64,000 nt of DNA from Arthrobacter globiformis (GTDB lineage: Bacteria > Actinomycetota > Actinomycetes > Actinomycetales > Micrococcaceae): the NCBI RefSeq assembly GCF_003261175.1, contig NZ_QLNP01000077.1, positions 1 to 64,000 of the forward strand. The letters run 5' to 3'. Shown here piece by piece: positions 33,823 through 41,860 of the stretch (positions are counted from its first letter, which is position 1; each line of letters begins with the position of its first letter). A program made the position numbers and the translations under genes. The notes below the pieces were generated by a model that did no database searches, was not told the origin of the DNA, and was given only the letters and a program-made list of their open reading frames with translations.

Positions 33823-34956
33823 ATGAGTAACGACAAAGTGACAAGCCAGGATTCACCTCTCAGCCGTTTTATCGCTGTGATTCCTGCAGGTGGTGTGGGG
33901 ACCCGCCTCTGGCCTCTGTCACGTGCAGCAGCTCCCAAATTCCTTCATGACCTCACCGGTTCCGGCAGCACGCTCCTGCGTGCCACCTACGACCGCCTTG
34001 AGCCGCTGGCCGGCAACCGCGTCCTCGTGGTCACCGGCGTGGCGCACCGGAACGCCGTGTGCACCCAGCTGCCCGAGGTCCAGGACGGCGACCTCGTGCT
34101 CGAGAGCGAACCCAAGGACTCCGGGGCCGCCATCGGCCTGGCCGCAGCCATCCTGCACCAGCGGGATCCGGACGTCATCATGGGTTCCTTCGCCGCGGAC
34201 CATGTGATCAGCCCGGACGAGCTCTTCCAGGACGCAGTGCGCGAGGCCATCCACACTGCCGCCGCCGGCAAGATCGTGACCATCGGCATCAAGCCGACGC
34301 ACCCGTCCACGGGCTTCGGCTACATCCGGTCCGGAAACTCGCTGCACATCCCCGGCGCGCCCAGCGCCCAGGCGGTGGTGGAGTTCGTGGAGAAGCCGGA
34401 CGAGGACGTCGCCCAGCAGTACGTGGACAGCGGCGAGTACGTCTGGAACGCCGGCATGTTCGTGGCGCCCGTTTCCCTCATGCTCAAGCACCTGGAAGCG
34501 AACCAGCCCGAACTGTTCACCGGTCTCCAGGAAATCGCCCAGGCCTGGGACACCCCGCAGCGGGACGAGGTCACGGCCCGGATCTGGCCCACGCTGCCCA
34601 AGATCGCCATTGACTACGCGGTCGCCGAGCCCGCCGCGGCGGCCGGGGACGTCGCCGTCGTACCCGGATCCTTCCGCTGGGACGACGTCGGTGACTTCGC
34701 CTCCGTGGGCCGGCTGAACAGCGCCAAGGAAGTGGACGAGGTGACCGTCCTCGGCGAGGGCGCCCGCGTCTTCACCGAGAACGCCAGTGGTGTGGTGGTT
34801 TCAGACACCAAACGCGTCATCGCACTAATCGGCATCAAGGACGTCGTCATTGTGGACACCCCTGATGCGCTGCTGGTCACCACCAAGCAGCACTCCCAGC
34901 GGGTGAAGCAGGCGGTGGACGCGCTGAAGGCCAGCGGCGACACCGACGTTCTCTAG
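33823..34956 (+). CDS. manC: Mannose-1-phosphate guanylyltransferase
   Basis: Makes GDP-mannose from mannose-1-phosphate and GTP (377 aa), feeding mannosylated glycolipids and glycans. The nucleotide-binding signature is VIPAGGVGTRLWPLSR (usual GGxGTRLWPxSR), followed by VVTGVAHRNAV, FAADHVI, TGFGYIRSG, VEFVEKPDED, GEYVWNAGMF and SFRWDDVGDF. There is no C-terminal isomerase domain, so it is the short form. A TAAAGT box ends 8 nt before ATG 33823, so the mRNA is probably leaderless. Divergent from sdhC; a hairpin follows the stop. Confidence 0.93.
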   Translation: MSNDKVTSQDSPLSRFIAVIPAGGVGTRLWPLSRAAAPKFLHDLTGSGSTLLRATYDRLEPLAGNRVLVVTGVAHRNAVCTQLPEVQDGDLVLESEPKDSGAAIGLAAAILHQRDPDVIMGSFAADHVISPDELFQDAVREAIHTAAAGKIVTIGIKPTHPSTGFGYIRSGNSLHIPGAPSAQAVVEFVEKPDEDVAQQYVDSGEYVWNAGMFVAPVSLMLKHLEANQPELFTGLQEIAQAWDTPQRDEVTARIWPTLPKIAIDYAVAEPAAAAGDVAVVPGSFRWDDVGDFASVGRLNSAKEVDEVTVLGEGARVFTENASGVVVSDTKRVIALIGIKDVVIVDTPDALLVTTKQHSQRVKQAVDALKASGDTDVL

Positions 34957-34970
34957 CAAACCGACCTCAT

Positions 34971-35010
34971 GTTGGAGGGCGTCGCCGATAATCCGGCGGT
35001 GCCCTCCAAC
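34971..35010 (+). terminator. Hairpin after manC
   Basis: GTTGGAGGGC and GCCCTCCAAC are perfect 10-nt arms, with inner CGCCG/CGGCG pairing. It begins 14 nt after the manC stop. It is followed by two copies of atgcgttaag (35012 and 35034 region); the remaining gap to 35114 shows only the next promoter (TACAGT at 35103). Confidence 0.8.
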
Positions 35011-35114
35011 GATGCGTTAAGGCGCCCTCAACTAATGCGTTAAGCGGAGATGGCGGACACGTAACGCGGAGAAGGCGATGCCGCTAATCTTTCCGGCCTC
35101 GCTACAGTTGAGGT

Positions 35115-36314
35115 GTGCGCAATTACACTACTGAAGCTGAGCCCACCGCCCTGGTGGGGCCGTGGCTCGAGCCCCTGCTGCCGGAACTGATCGATTTTCG
35201 CCGTGACCTGCATGCGCACCCCGAACTGTCCTTCAGGGAATTTCGGACCACCGACAAGCTGGCCGAGCGGCTGGAGGCTGCCGGCCTCCAGCCCCGCCGG
35301 CTCGAGGGTACCGGCCTGACTGTTGACATCGGCGAGGGCCCGATCGCCACGGCGCTGCGCGGCGACATCGACGCGCTCCCGATCATCGAGGAAACGGGAC
35401 TGCCCTTCGCCTCAAAGAACCACGGTGTCACCCACGCCTGCGGCCACGACGTGCACACCACCACCATGCTGGGCATCGCCCTGGTGCTGCACCGCATGCA
35501 CCAGGAGTCCCCGCTGGGCGGAACGGTGCGCATCATCTTCCAGCCGGCCGAGGAAACCATGCCCGGCGGCGCACACTCCTGCATCGAGCAGGGCGTCCTC
35601 GAAGGCGTGCCCCGCATCCTCGCCCTGCACTGCGACCCGCGCATCGAAGTGGGCAAGATCGGTACCCGCATCGGCGCGATCACGTCGGCGTCGGACACGA
35701 TTCGCATTGAACTGTCCGGCCGCGGCGGGCACACCTCGCGCCCGCACCTGACGGAGGACCTCGTTTTCGCACTGGCGCAGATTGCCGTGAACGTGCCAGC
35801 CGTCCTGTCCCGCCGGGTGGATGTCCGCAGCGGCGTCTCGGTGGTGTGGGGACACATCTCCGCAGGCTCGGCGCCCAACGCGATCCCCGGCACCGGGTAC
35901 ATGGCCGGGACCATGCGTTGCCTGGACCGCGACGCGTGGCACAGCGCGGGCGAACTGCTGGATGAAGTGGTGCACCAGGTGGCCGCTCCCTACGGCGTCG
36001 ACGTCCGGCTGGAGCATACCCGCGGCGTTCCTCCGGTGGTCAACTCCGAGCACGAGACGGCGCTGATCGAGGCTGCGGCCCGCGCCGAGATCGGCGAGAG
36101 TTCGGTGGTGTTGACGCCGCAGTCAATGGGCGGGGAGGACTTCGCCTGGTTCCTCGCCGAGCTGCCGGGAGCCATGATGCGCCTCGGCACCAAGACCCCC
36201 GGCGGCGAGGAGTACGACCTGCACCGCGGCGACTACATCCTGGACGAGCGTGCCCTCGGCTTCGGCATCCAGGTCCTCACCGCCGCAGCGCTCCGCACCA
36301 TCCGCGACCTCTAA
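35115..36314 (+). CDS. M20-family amidohydrolase/peptidase
   Basis: Metal-dependent amidohydrolase (399 aa), M20D/HipO-like. Metal ligands are visible in THACGHDVHTTTM (His, Asp) and QPAEETMPGGAHSCIEQGVL (Glu-Glu); the dimerisation/lid domain carries SGRGGHTSRPH; the last metal ligand region is SMGGEDFAWFLAELPGAMMRLG. Related enzymes hydrolyse N-acyl amino acids, hippurate or IAA conjugates. GTG 35115 is only 6 nt after a TACAGT box, so probably leaderless. No operon partner. Confidence 0.9.
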   Translation: MRNYTTEAEPTALVGPWLEPLLPELIDFRRDLHAHPELSFREFRTTDKLAERLEAAGLQPRRLEGTGLTVDIGEGPIATALRGDIDALPIIEETGLPFASKNHGVTHACGHDVHTTTMLGIALVLHRMHQESPLGGTVRIIFQPAEETMPGGAHSCIEQGVLEGVPRILALHCDPRIEVGKIGTRIGAITSASDTIRIELSGRGGHTSRPHLTEDLVFALAQIAVNVPAVLSRRVDVRSGVSVVWGHISAGSAPNAIPGTGYMAGTMRCLDRDAWHSAGELLDEVVHQVAAPYGVDVRLEHTRGVPPVVNSEHETALIEAAARAEIGESSVVLTPQSMGGEDFAWFLAELPGAMMRLGTKTPGGEEYDLHRGDYILDERALGFGIQVLTAAALRTIRDL

Positions 36315-36324
36315 CCCCGGCTTC

Positions 36325-36391
36325 GAGCGCGAACTGGCAGGTAACGCCCTCAACCTCCACTTTTGAGGGCACTAGCTGCCAGTTTGCGCTC
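36325..36391. repeat. Nested palindrome between the amidohydrolase and ohrR
   Basis: Outer arms GAGCGCGAACTGGCAG / CTGCCAGTTTGCGCTC (one mismatch) enclose inner arms GCCCTCAA / TTGAGGGC. It starts 11 nt after the amidohydrolase stop. The outer end AGCGCGAAC-x-G recurs in the palindrome at 38413-38478, so these may be one mobile or REP-like family as well as terminators. Confidence 0.8.
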
Positions 36392-36408
36392 TCGTTTGCG
36401 CTGATAAG

Positions 36409-36437
36409 TTGTGCACAATTGAATTGCCCGCTACCGT
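36409..36437 (+). promoter_or_regulatory. ohrR promoter with OhrR operator
   Basis: -35 TTGTGC (36409-36414) and -10 TACCGT (36432-36437) are 17 nt apart. Between them lies CAATTGAATTG (36416-36426), a perfect odd palindrome of the CAATT-N-AATTG kind bound by OhrR in other bacteria. Binding there would block the promoter, consistent with autoregulation of ohrR and control of ohr. Confidence 0.75.
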
Positions 36438-36444
36438 TATGGGT

Positions 36445-36879
36445 ATGCCCGATGCTCCCCGTCTCGACCGCCAAGTGTGCTTTGCCCTCTACTCCGCGTC
36501 GCGGGCTGCCACCGCCGTGTACCGCCCGCTCCTGGAGGAGCTGGGCCTGACGTACCCGCAGTACCTTGTCATGCTGGTGCTCTGGGAAAACGAGCCGCGC
36601 GGCGTACGGGAACTGGGGGAGGAGCTTGGGCTCGACTCCGGAACCCTCTCGCCCCTTCTCAAGCGGCTCGAAGCGCTGGCCCTCGTGGAGCGGCGGCGCT
36701 CGGCAGAGGATGAACGCCGCGTCGCCGTGCATCTGACCGACGCCGGCAGGGCCCTGAGCAGCAAGGCCTCCGGCGTGCCCCAGCACCTCGCTGCCGCGGC
36801 AGGCCTGAGCGCCCACGAGCTTGACCAGCTGCGCGAAACCCTCGGCAAGCTCAGCGCAGCCCTGCACGGTTCGCTCTAG
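36445..36879 (+). CDS. ohrR: OhrR, MarR-family organic peroxide sensor
   Basis: Repressor of 144 aa. The peroxide-sensing cysteine is in RLDRQVCFALYSASRA near the N terminus, and the following YRPLLEELGLTYPQYLVMLVLWE is diagnostic of OhrR. Winged helix: VRELGEELGLDSGTLSPLLKRLEALALVERRR (quoted in part, positions about 62-92) and ERRVAVHLTDAGRAL. Oxidation of the cysteine by organic hydroperoxides releases DNA. ATG 36445 is 7 nt after the -10 box, so leaderless. A second or third cysteine is not evident, suggesting the one-Cys type. ohr follows on the same strand. Confidence 0.95.
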   Translation: MPDAPRLDRQVCFALYSASRAATAVYRPLLEELGLTYPQYLVMLVLWENEPRGVRELGEELGLDSGTLSPLLKRLEALALVERRRSAEDERRVAVHLTDAGRALSSKASGVPQHLAAAAGLSAHELDQLRETLGKLSAALHGSL

Positions 36880-36935
36880 GCAGCCCCCAAACCACCAGCC
36901 CCCAAAACCAGACCTCCCCACCAGAAGGAAACACA

Positions 36936-37367
36936 GTGAAAACTCTCTACACAGCCGAGGCCCTGGCGTCCGGCGAAGGCCGCGACGGTTCCGCGCGAAC
37001 CAAGGACGGCAAACTCGAGGTCAACCTCGCCAGCCCGGTGGAGCTGGGCGGCAGCGGCCAGGGCACCAATCCGGAGCAGCTGTTCGCCGCCGGCTATGCG
37101 GCATGCTTCCACTCCGCCCTTCGCGTGGTCGGCCGGGAAGTGCGGGCAGACCTCACGGACTCCGCTGTCGCCGCCAAGATCCACTTCGGCGCCCTCGAAG
37201 ACCGCGACGGCTACGGCCTGGCCGCCGAGCTGGAAATCGCCCTCCCCGCCCTGGACCGCGGCACCGCCGAGAGCCTCATGGCCAAGGCGCACAGCATTTG
37301 CCCGTACTCCAACGTAACGCGCGGCAACATGGACGTCGCACTGACGCTCGTGGAGTTTGCAGCGTGA
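36936..37367 (+). CDS. ohr: Organic hydroperoxide resistance peroxidase Ohr
   Basis: Thiol peroxidase (143 aa, OsmC/Ohr fold) that reduces organic and fatty-acid hydroperoxides. The two catalytic cysteines are in YAACFHSAL and HSICPYSNVTRGN; the conserved Arg/Glu come from RDGSARTKDGKLEVNLASP and NPEQLFAAGYA. AAGGAAA lies before ATG 36936. It is followed with a 4-nt overlap by an oxidoreductase gene, so ohr and that gene are cotranscribed, probably from the ohrR promoter. Confidence 0.96.
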   Translation: MKTLYTAEALASGEGRDGSARTKDGKLEVNLASPVELGGSGQGTNPEQLFAAGYAACFHSALRVVGREVRADLTDSAVAAKIHFGALEDRDGYGLAAELEIALPALDRGTAESLMAKAHSICPYSNVTRGNMDVALTLVEFAA

Positions 37368-38392
37368 GCGCCGGCGCAGCAACGGAACTGCCGGTAATCA
37401 CGCGCGAGATCCAGCTGGCATCCCGGCCGGAAGGGCGGCCCGTCCCGGAAAACTTCCGGCTCGCCGAGACGGCGCTTCCGGCCCTCAAGGACGGCGAGGT
37501 CCTGGTCCGGAACCTGTTCATCTCGGTGGACCCCTACATGCGCGGCCGCATGAACGACGCCAAATCCTATTCAGCGCCGTTTGCGCTGGACAAAGCGCTC
37601 GACGGCGGTGCGGTGGGTGAGGTGATCGCGTCCCGGTCCGATGCGCGCAAGGTGGGGGACGTCGTCGTACACCAGCTCGGCTGGCGGGAGCATGCGGTGG
37701 TGGGCGCGGAGCGGACAACTCGCGCGGACACGGACCTCGCCCCGGCCTCAGCCTTCCTGGGTGCGCTCGGCATGACCGGACTCACCGCGTACGCAGGCCT
37801 GCTGAAGGTTGCGGAGTTCCAGCCCGGGGATGCCGTGTTCGTCTCGGGCGCCGCCGGTGCGGTGGGCTCGCTCGTGGGGCAGATCGCCAAGGCGATGGGG
37901 GCCTCAAAGGTGATTGGCAGCGCGGGCACGCCGGAGAAAGTTGCCCGGCTGCTGGACCTGGGCTTCGATGCTGCGTTCAACTACCGCGATGCCCCGGTCC
38001 TGGACCAGCTGGAGGCCGCCGCCGGCAGCGATGGCATCGACGTGTACTTCGACAATGTTGGCGGTGAGCACCTCGAAGCGGCACTGTCCGTCCTGAACGT
38101 GGGCGGCCGAGTGGCCATGTGCGGCGCCATCGCCCAGTACAACGCGACGGAACCGCCGGCGGCGCCGCGCAATCTGGCCGTGGCGATCGGGAAACAGCTC
38201 ACGCTGCGCGGGTTCCTGGTGGGCGGCCAGCGCCAGCATGCCGCCGAGTTCGCCGGGCGAATGGCCGGCTGGCTCGCAGACGGCACCGTCCGGTACGACG
38301 AGACCGTGGTTGACGGCCTGGAGAACGCGCCGCAGGCCTTCATGGACATGCTCGACGGCGGGAACACCGGGAAGATGCTCGTCCGGCTTTAG
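37364..38392 (+). CDS. NADP-dependent MDR oxidoreductase (PTGR/CurA-like)
   Basis: Zinc-free medium-chain reductase (342 aa). Family marks: SVDPYMRGRM, LGMTGLTAYAGLLKVAEFQPGD, the NADP Rossmann VFVSGAAGAVGSLVGQIAKA, NYRD, IDVYFDNVGGEHLEAAL and GFLVGGQ. Related enzymes reduce the double bond of alpha,beta-unsaturated aldehydes and ketones. GTG 37364 overlaps the ohr stop. Coupling with ohr makes sense if it detoxifies reactive aldehydes left by lipid peroxidation; this is inference. Confidence 0.92.
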   Translation: MSAGAATELPVITREIQLASRPEGRPVPENFRLAETALPALKDGEVLVRNLFISVDPYMRGRMNDAKSYSAPFALDKALDGGAVGEVIASRSDARKVGDVVVHQLGWREHAVVGAERTTRADTDLAPASAFLGALGMTGLTAYAGLLKVAEFQPGDAVFVSGAAGAVGSLVGQIAKAMGASKVIGSAGTPEKVARLLDLGFDAAFNYRDAPVLDQLEAAAGSDGIDVYFDNVGGEHLEAALSVLNVGGRVAMCGAIAQYNATEPPAAPRNLAVAIGKQLTLRGFLVGGQRQHAAEFAGRMAGWLADGTVRYDETVVDGLENAPQAFMDMLDGGNTGKMLVRL

Positions 38393-38412
38393 CCCGCACA
38401 ACAGTCGCCCGT

Positions 38413-38478
38413 AGCGCGAACGGACACTTGTGGCCCTTGGGAAACGCTTCCCAGGGGCCACAAGTGTCCGTTCGCGCT
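38413..38478. repeat. Near-perfect 66-nt palindrome
   Basis: AGCGCGAACGGACACTTGTG... and its mirror form 24 nt of perfect pairing, continued after one mismatch by TGGGAA/TTCCCA around a 4-nt loop. It starts 20 nt after the oxidoreductase stop. The symmetric AGCGCGAAC ends match those of 36325-36391. Confidence 0.9.
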
Positions 38479-38536
38479 GGGCGTGTTGCCCGGACCGGGT
38501 TACCCGGGACATGGAGCAGGACACTAAAGTGGGCTC

Positions 38537-38596
38537 ATGAGTGCGCTGCTGCGCACCCGGGTGCCGGCCAGCGGCATCCCGTACGCCAAGGGGTGA
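38537..38596 (+). CDS. Putative 19-residue leader peptide coupled to cdd
   Basis: ATG 38537 lies 6 nt after a TAAAGT -10 box (38525-38530), the leaderless arrangement seen at many genes in this window. The reading frame encodes MSALLRTRVPASGIPYAKG and stops with a TGA that overlaps the GTG start of cdd (GTGA). If the promoter call is right, this peptide is what a leaderless ribosome translates first, and cdd is reached by coupling. It might equally be a non-functional upstream start. No known attenuator motif (such as a run of one codon) is present. Confidence 0.5.
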   Translation: MSALLRTRVPASGIPYAKG

Positions 38597-39024
38597 CGGC
38601 CGTGCAGAACGACGCCAACGAAGAGGGCGCCAGTATCGACTGGGCGGCCCTGGAGGCCGCCGCGCTTGACGCCATGAAGAACGCCTACGCGCCCTATTCG
38701 AACTTTCCGGTGGGTGCCGCGGCCTTCACGGCGGACGGCAGGATCGTGACCGGCTGCAACGTGGAAAACGCCAGCTATGGCCTGACGCTGTGCGCCGAGT
38801 GCGTCCTCGTGGGCAACCTGCAGATGACCGGCGGCGGCCTGCTCCGCGCCTTCTGCTGCGTGGACGGCGGCGGCAACGTCCTGATGCCGTGCGGGCGCTG
38901 CCGGCAGCTGCTGTACGAGTTCCGGGCACCCGGCATGGAGTTGATGACCACGCAAGGGATCAGGACCATGGACCAGGTGCTGCCCGACGCCTTTGGCCCC
39001 GAACACCTGGAGGGAACCCGGTGA
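38593..39024 (+). CDS. cdd: Cytidine deaminase
   Basis: Deaminates cytidine and deoxycytidine to uridine forms (143 aa; small tetrameric type). The N-terminal substrate loop is AYAPYSNFPVGAAAFTADGR and the zinc site is CNVENASYGLTLCAECV with the second pair MPCGRCRQLLYEF. Start GTG 38593 overlaps the leader-peptide stop; GTG 38602 is an alternative. Its stop overlaps the GTG of deoA, so the two salvage genes are coupled. Confidence 0.93.
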   Translation: MTAVQNDANEEGASIDWAALEAAALDAMKNAYAPYSNFPVGAAAFTADGRIVTGCNVENASYGLTLCAECVLVGNLQMTGGGLLRAFCCVDGGGNVLMPCGRCRQLLYEFRAPGMELMTTQGIRTMDQVLPDAFGPEHLEGTR

Positions 39025-40334
39025 CCCAGAAGAACGAGGCGTTCGACGCCGTCGACATCATCCGGACCAAACGCGACAAGGGCGCGCTCAGCCCTGAGCA
39101 GATCGACTGGACCGTCGATGCGTATACCCGTGGCGTCATCGCGGAGGAGCAGATGGCCGCGCTGAACATGGCCATCCTGCTCAACGGCATGGACCGTGCC
39201 GAGATCTCGCAGTGGACCGCGGCGATGATCGCCTCGGGGGAGCGGATGGACTTTTCCGGCCTCCGGCGGGCCGACGGCGGCGTGAAGGTAACCACTGACA
39301 AGCACTCCACGGGCGGGGTGGGGGACAAGATCACCCTGCCGCTGGCGCCCCTGGTCGCTGTCTTCGGAGTGGCGGTGCCGCAGCTGTCCGGGCGCGGGCT
39401 GGGCCACACCGGCGGCACGCTGGACAAACTCGAGTCCATTCCCGGCTGGCGCGCTGCCTTGAGCAACGCCGAAATGTTGGCCCAGCTCCAGGAGGTGGGC
39501 GCGGTGATCTGCGCCGCAGGACCGGGGCTCGCCCCTGCGGACAAGAAGCTCTACGCACTGCGCGACGTCACGGGCACCGTCGAGTCCATCCCGCTGCTTG
39601 CCTCGTCGATCATGAGCAAGAAGATTGCCGAGGGCACGGGCTCGCTGGTGCTGGACGTCAAGGTGGGCAGCGGGGCATTCATGAAGGACGAGGCCGGGGC
39701 ACGCGAACTTGCGGAGACCATGGTGGCTCTGGGCAAGGACGCAGGGGTGGAAACCGTGGCCCTGCTGACCAACATGGGCACCCCGCTCGGGCTGACCGCG
39801 GGCAACGCTATCGAGGTGGAGGAATCCGTTGAGGTCCTCGCCGGCGGCGGCCCGGCCGACGTCGTCGAACTGACGGTGCGGCTCGCGGAGGAGATGCTGC
39901 GGTGCGCCGGTGTTTCCGACGCCGATCCGGCCGCGGCGCTCAAGGATGGCAGGGCGATGGACGTCTGGAACCGGATGATCGCGGCGCAGGGCGGCGACCC
40001 GCGGGCGAAGCTGCCGGTGGCCCGGGAATCTGAAACCATCTATGCGCCCGCCGACGGGGTCCTCATGGAGCTCGACGCGTTCGCCGTGGGTGTGGCGGCC
40101 TGGCGGCTCGGCGCCGGCCGGGCCCGGAAGGAAGACGCAGTGCAGGCAGCTGCGGGCGTCCGCATGCACGCCAAGCCCGGCGCAACTGTGCGTGCCGGCG
40201 AACCCCTGCTGACCCTGCTGACGGACACGCCGGAGAAGTTTGCCCGGGCCAAGGAGGCGCTTGAACACGCCGCCACCATCGCACCGGCTGGCTCCAGGCC
40301 GGCCCAGCAGCTCATCATCGACCGCATCGCCTGA
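39021..40334 (+). CDS. deoA: Thymidine phosphorylase
   Basis: Phosphorolysis of thymidine/deoxyuridine to base and deoxyribose-1-phosphate (437 aa). GTG 39021 has GGAGGG before it and overlaps the cdd stop. Signature: SGRGLGHTGGTLDKLESIPG; phosphate-binding KHSTGGVGDKITLPLAPLVA; VLDVKVGSGAFMKD; the C-terminal swivel domain with VRMHAKPGATVRAGEPL. Together with cdd and the nearby add it forms a nucleoside salvage group. Confidence 0.96.
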   Translation: MTQKNEAFDAVDIIRTKRDKGALSPEQIDWTVDAYTRGVIAEEQMAALNMAILLNGMDRAEISQWTAAMIASGERMDFSGLRRADGGVKVTTDKHSTGGVGDKITLPLAPLVAVFGVAVPQLSGRGLGHTGGTLDKLESIPGWRAALSNAEMLAQLQEVGAVICAAGPGLAPADKKLYALRDVTGTVESIPLLASSIMSKKIAEGTGSLVLDVKVGSGAFMKDEAGARELAETMVALGKDAGVETVALLTNMGTPLGLTAGNAIEVEESVEVLAGGGPADVVELTVRLAEEMLRCAGVSDADPAAALKDGRAMDVWNRMIAAQGGDPRAKLPVARESETIYAPADGVLMELDAFAVGVAAWRLGAGRARKEDAVQAAAGVRMHAKPGATVRAGEPLLTLLTDTPEKFARAKEALEHAATIAPAGSRPAQQLIIDRIA

Positions 40335-40336
40335 CC

Positions 40337-40954
40337 GTGCAGGCCATCAACGACTTCATCCTGGCTGCCGCCGGGCAGCCCTGGGTGCTTTTCATAGTCC
40401 TCGCCTGCTGCGTCATCGACGGCTTCTTCCCGCCCATTCCCAGTGAATCGGTGGTGGTGGGGCTGGCCGCCGTCGCCGCGACGGCGGACGTTCCCAACCC
40501 GTGGCTGCTCGCGGCCGTGGCCGGGCTGGGCGCCTTCACCGGCGACAACGCCGCCTACCTCATCGGCCGGGGTGTGGGCACACAGCGCTGGGCCTGGATG
40601 CGCGGGCCGCGCATGCAGCGTGCCTTCCGCTGGGCCGGGCGTGAGCTGCGCAAACGCCCGGCGTCGCTGATCCTCGTGGCGCGGTTCGTCCCCATCGGCC
40701 GGGTGGCAGTGAACCTGACCGCGGGTGCCACCCACTATTCGCATCTGCGCTTCGTCGGGCTGACTGTGCTTTCCGCCACCCTTTGGGCCTCGTATTCCGT
40801 GGCCATCGGACTGTTCTTCGGCCAGTGGTTCGAGGAGAACCACCTGCTGGGGGCCGTGATCGCCATTGTTTGCGCCATTGTGCTGGGGATCCTGGTGGAC
40901 CTCGTCATCAACCGGCTGCGGGGCCGCATCCAGGATCCGCTGCAGGAAAGCTGA
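40337..40954 (+). CDS. DedA-family membrane protein (first copy)
   Basis: Membrane protein of 205 aa with 4-5 helices. DedA landmarks: IDGFFPPIPSESVVVG, GAFTGDNAAYLIGRGVG, and the conserved RFVPIGRVAVNLTAGATH (usual F.R.iPg.R). It starts 2 nt after the deoA stop. DedA proteins are proposed proton-driven lipid or undecaprenyl-phosphate translocases. The G-x-x-R block here reads VPIGRVAVNL rather than the usual IPG-R, shared with the copy below, so both belong to the same subgroup. Confidence 0.9.
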   Translation: MQAINDFILAAAGQPWVLFIVLACCVIDGFFPPIPSESVVVGLAAVAATADVPNPWLLAAVAGLGAFTGDNAAYLIGRGVGTQRWAWMRGPRMQRAFRWAGRELRKRPASLILVARFVPIGRVAVNLTAGATHYSHLRFVGLTVLSATLWASYSVAIGLFFGQWFEENHLLGAVIAIVCAIVLGILVDLVINRLRGRIQDPLQES

Positions 40955-41010
40955 CTTTCCAATCAAGGCGTAGCGGACTATCCTCCGGCCGTGCGACACT
41001 AAAGAGCGAT

Positions 41011-41037
41011 TTGCGTCACTTCCTGTCTTGTTATATT
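41011..41037 (+). promoter_or_regulatory. Promoter of the second dedA gene
   Basis: TTGCGT (41011-41016) and TATATT (41032-41037), 15 nt apart, in an AT-richer patch directly before a Shine-Dalgarno AGGAG at about 41042. The second dedA gene therefore has its own promoter. Confidence 0.55.
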
Positions 41038-41056
41038 GCCGAGGAGCAACACCCGC

Positions 41057-41743
41057 GTGGAGTTTATTAATGAGGCCGTGCTCCATGCAGCGGGTCAGTG
41101 GTGGATTTATCCCGTTCTGCTCATGTTCTTCTTCGTTGACGGGTTCGCGATGGTGGTCCCCAGCGAGACGCTCATCGTGGCGCTGGCGGCCTTTTCCCGG
41201 CACAGCGGCGAGCCCAATCTGTGGATCCTCGGCCTGACTGCGCTGACCGGCGCGATGGCCGGTGACAACATGGCGTACATGCTGGGCCGGAAGATCGGCC
41301 TGGAGCGCTGGAAATGGATGCGCCGGCCCAGGGTGCAGAAAGTCTTCAGCTGGGCGCGCTACGAACTCGAGAAGCGCGGCGCCGTGCTGATCTTCACGGC
41401 GCGCTACATCCCGTGGGGTCGCGTGGCGGTGAACTACGTCGCCGGAACCACCGGATACCCGCACCGCAGGTTCTTCCTGCTGGACGCCCTTGCCTGCTTC
41501 ACCTGGGTCGGTTACTCGATCGGGATCGGCCTCGTCGCCAGTTCCTTCCCGTGGCTCCACAGCAACCCGCTGCTGGGCGCCGGCATCGCCGTCGTGTTCG
41601 CCATCATTCTGGGCATCATCATCGACCACGCCCTCCGGTGGTGGCACAAGCGGCTCGGCCGCAATGATGCCCACGCTGCGCCTGAAGAGAGCCCGGCACC
41701 GGAACAGGGCAGCGTCCCGGAACAGACCAGCCCCGTGGCTTAG
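41057..41743 (+). CDS. DedA-family membrane protein (second copy)
   Basis: Paralogue of the preceding gene (228 aa from GTG 41057, AGGAG 10 nt upstream). Same blocks: VDGFAMVVPSETLIVALAAF, GAMAGDNMAYMLGRKIG, ARYIPWGRVAVNYVAGTT, and a C-terminal helix GIAVVFAIILGIIIDHALRWW (in part). The cytoplasmic tail is Glu/Pro-rich (EESPAPEQGSVPEQ). Tandem DedA genes suggest recent duplication and possibly a heteromeric or redundant role. Confidence 0.9.
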   Translation: MEFINEAVLHAAGQWWIYPVLLMFFFVDGFAMVVPSETLIVALAAFSRHSGEPNLWILGLTALTGAMAGDNMAYMLGRKIGLERWKWMRRPRVQKVFSWARYELEKRGAVLIFTARYIPWGRVAVNYVAGTTGYPHRRFFLLDALACFTWVGYSIGIGLVASSFPWLHSNPLLGAGIAVVFAIILGIIIDHALRWWHKRLGRNDAHAAPEESPAPEQGSVPEQTSPVA

Positions 41744-41860
41744 CCCTCAGCCCCTAGCGGGGCGGGTGGTTTGGCAGGCAGTTCAGCGGCCCTTTGGGGT
41801 TCCCGTCGCCATGCAGCGCGCCCGTTGGCATTGCCGCCGGTGCAACCCTAGAGTTGGTAC

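Noticed and set aside
35011-35114. Small RNA gene in the manC-amidohydrolase gap
   Set aside because: Two copies of atgcgttaag and a promoter explain the conserved-looking words; no separate promoter-terminator pair for an RNA could be identified.
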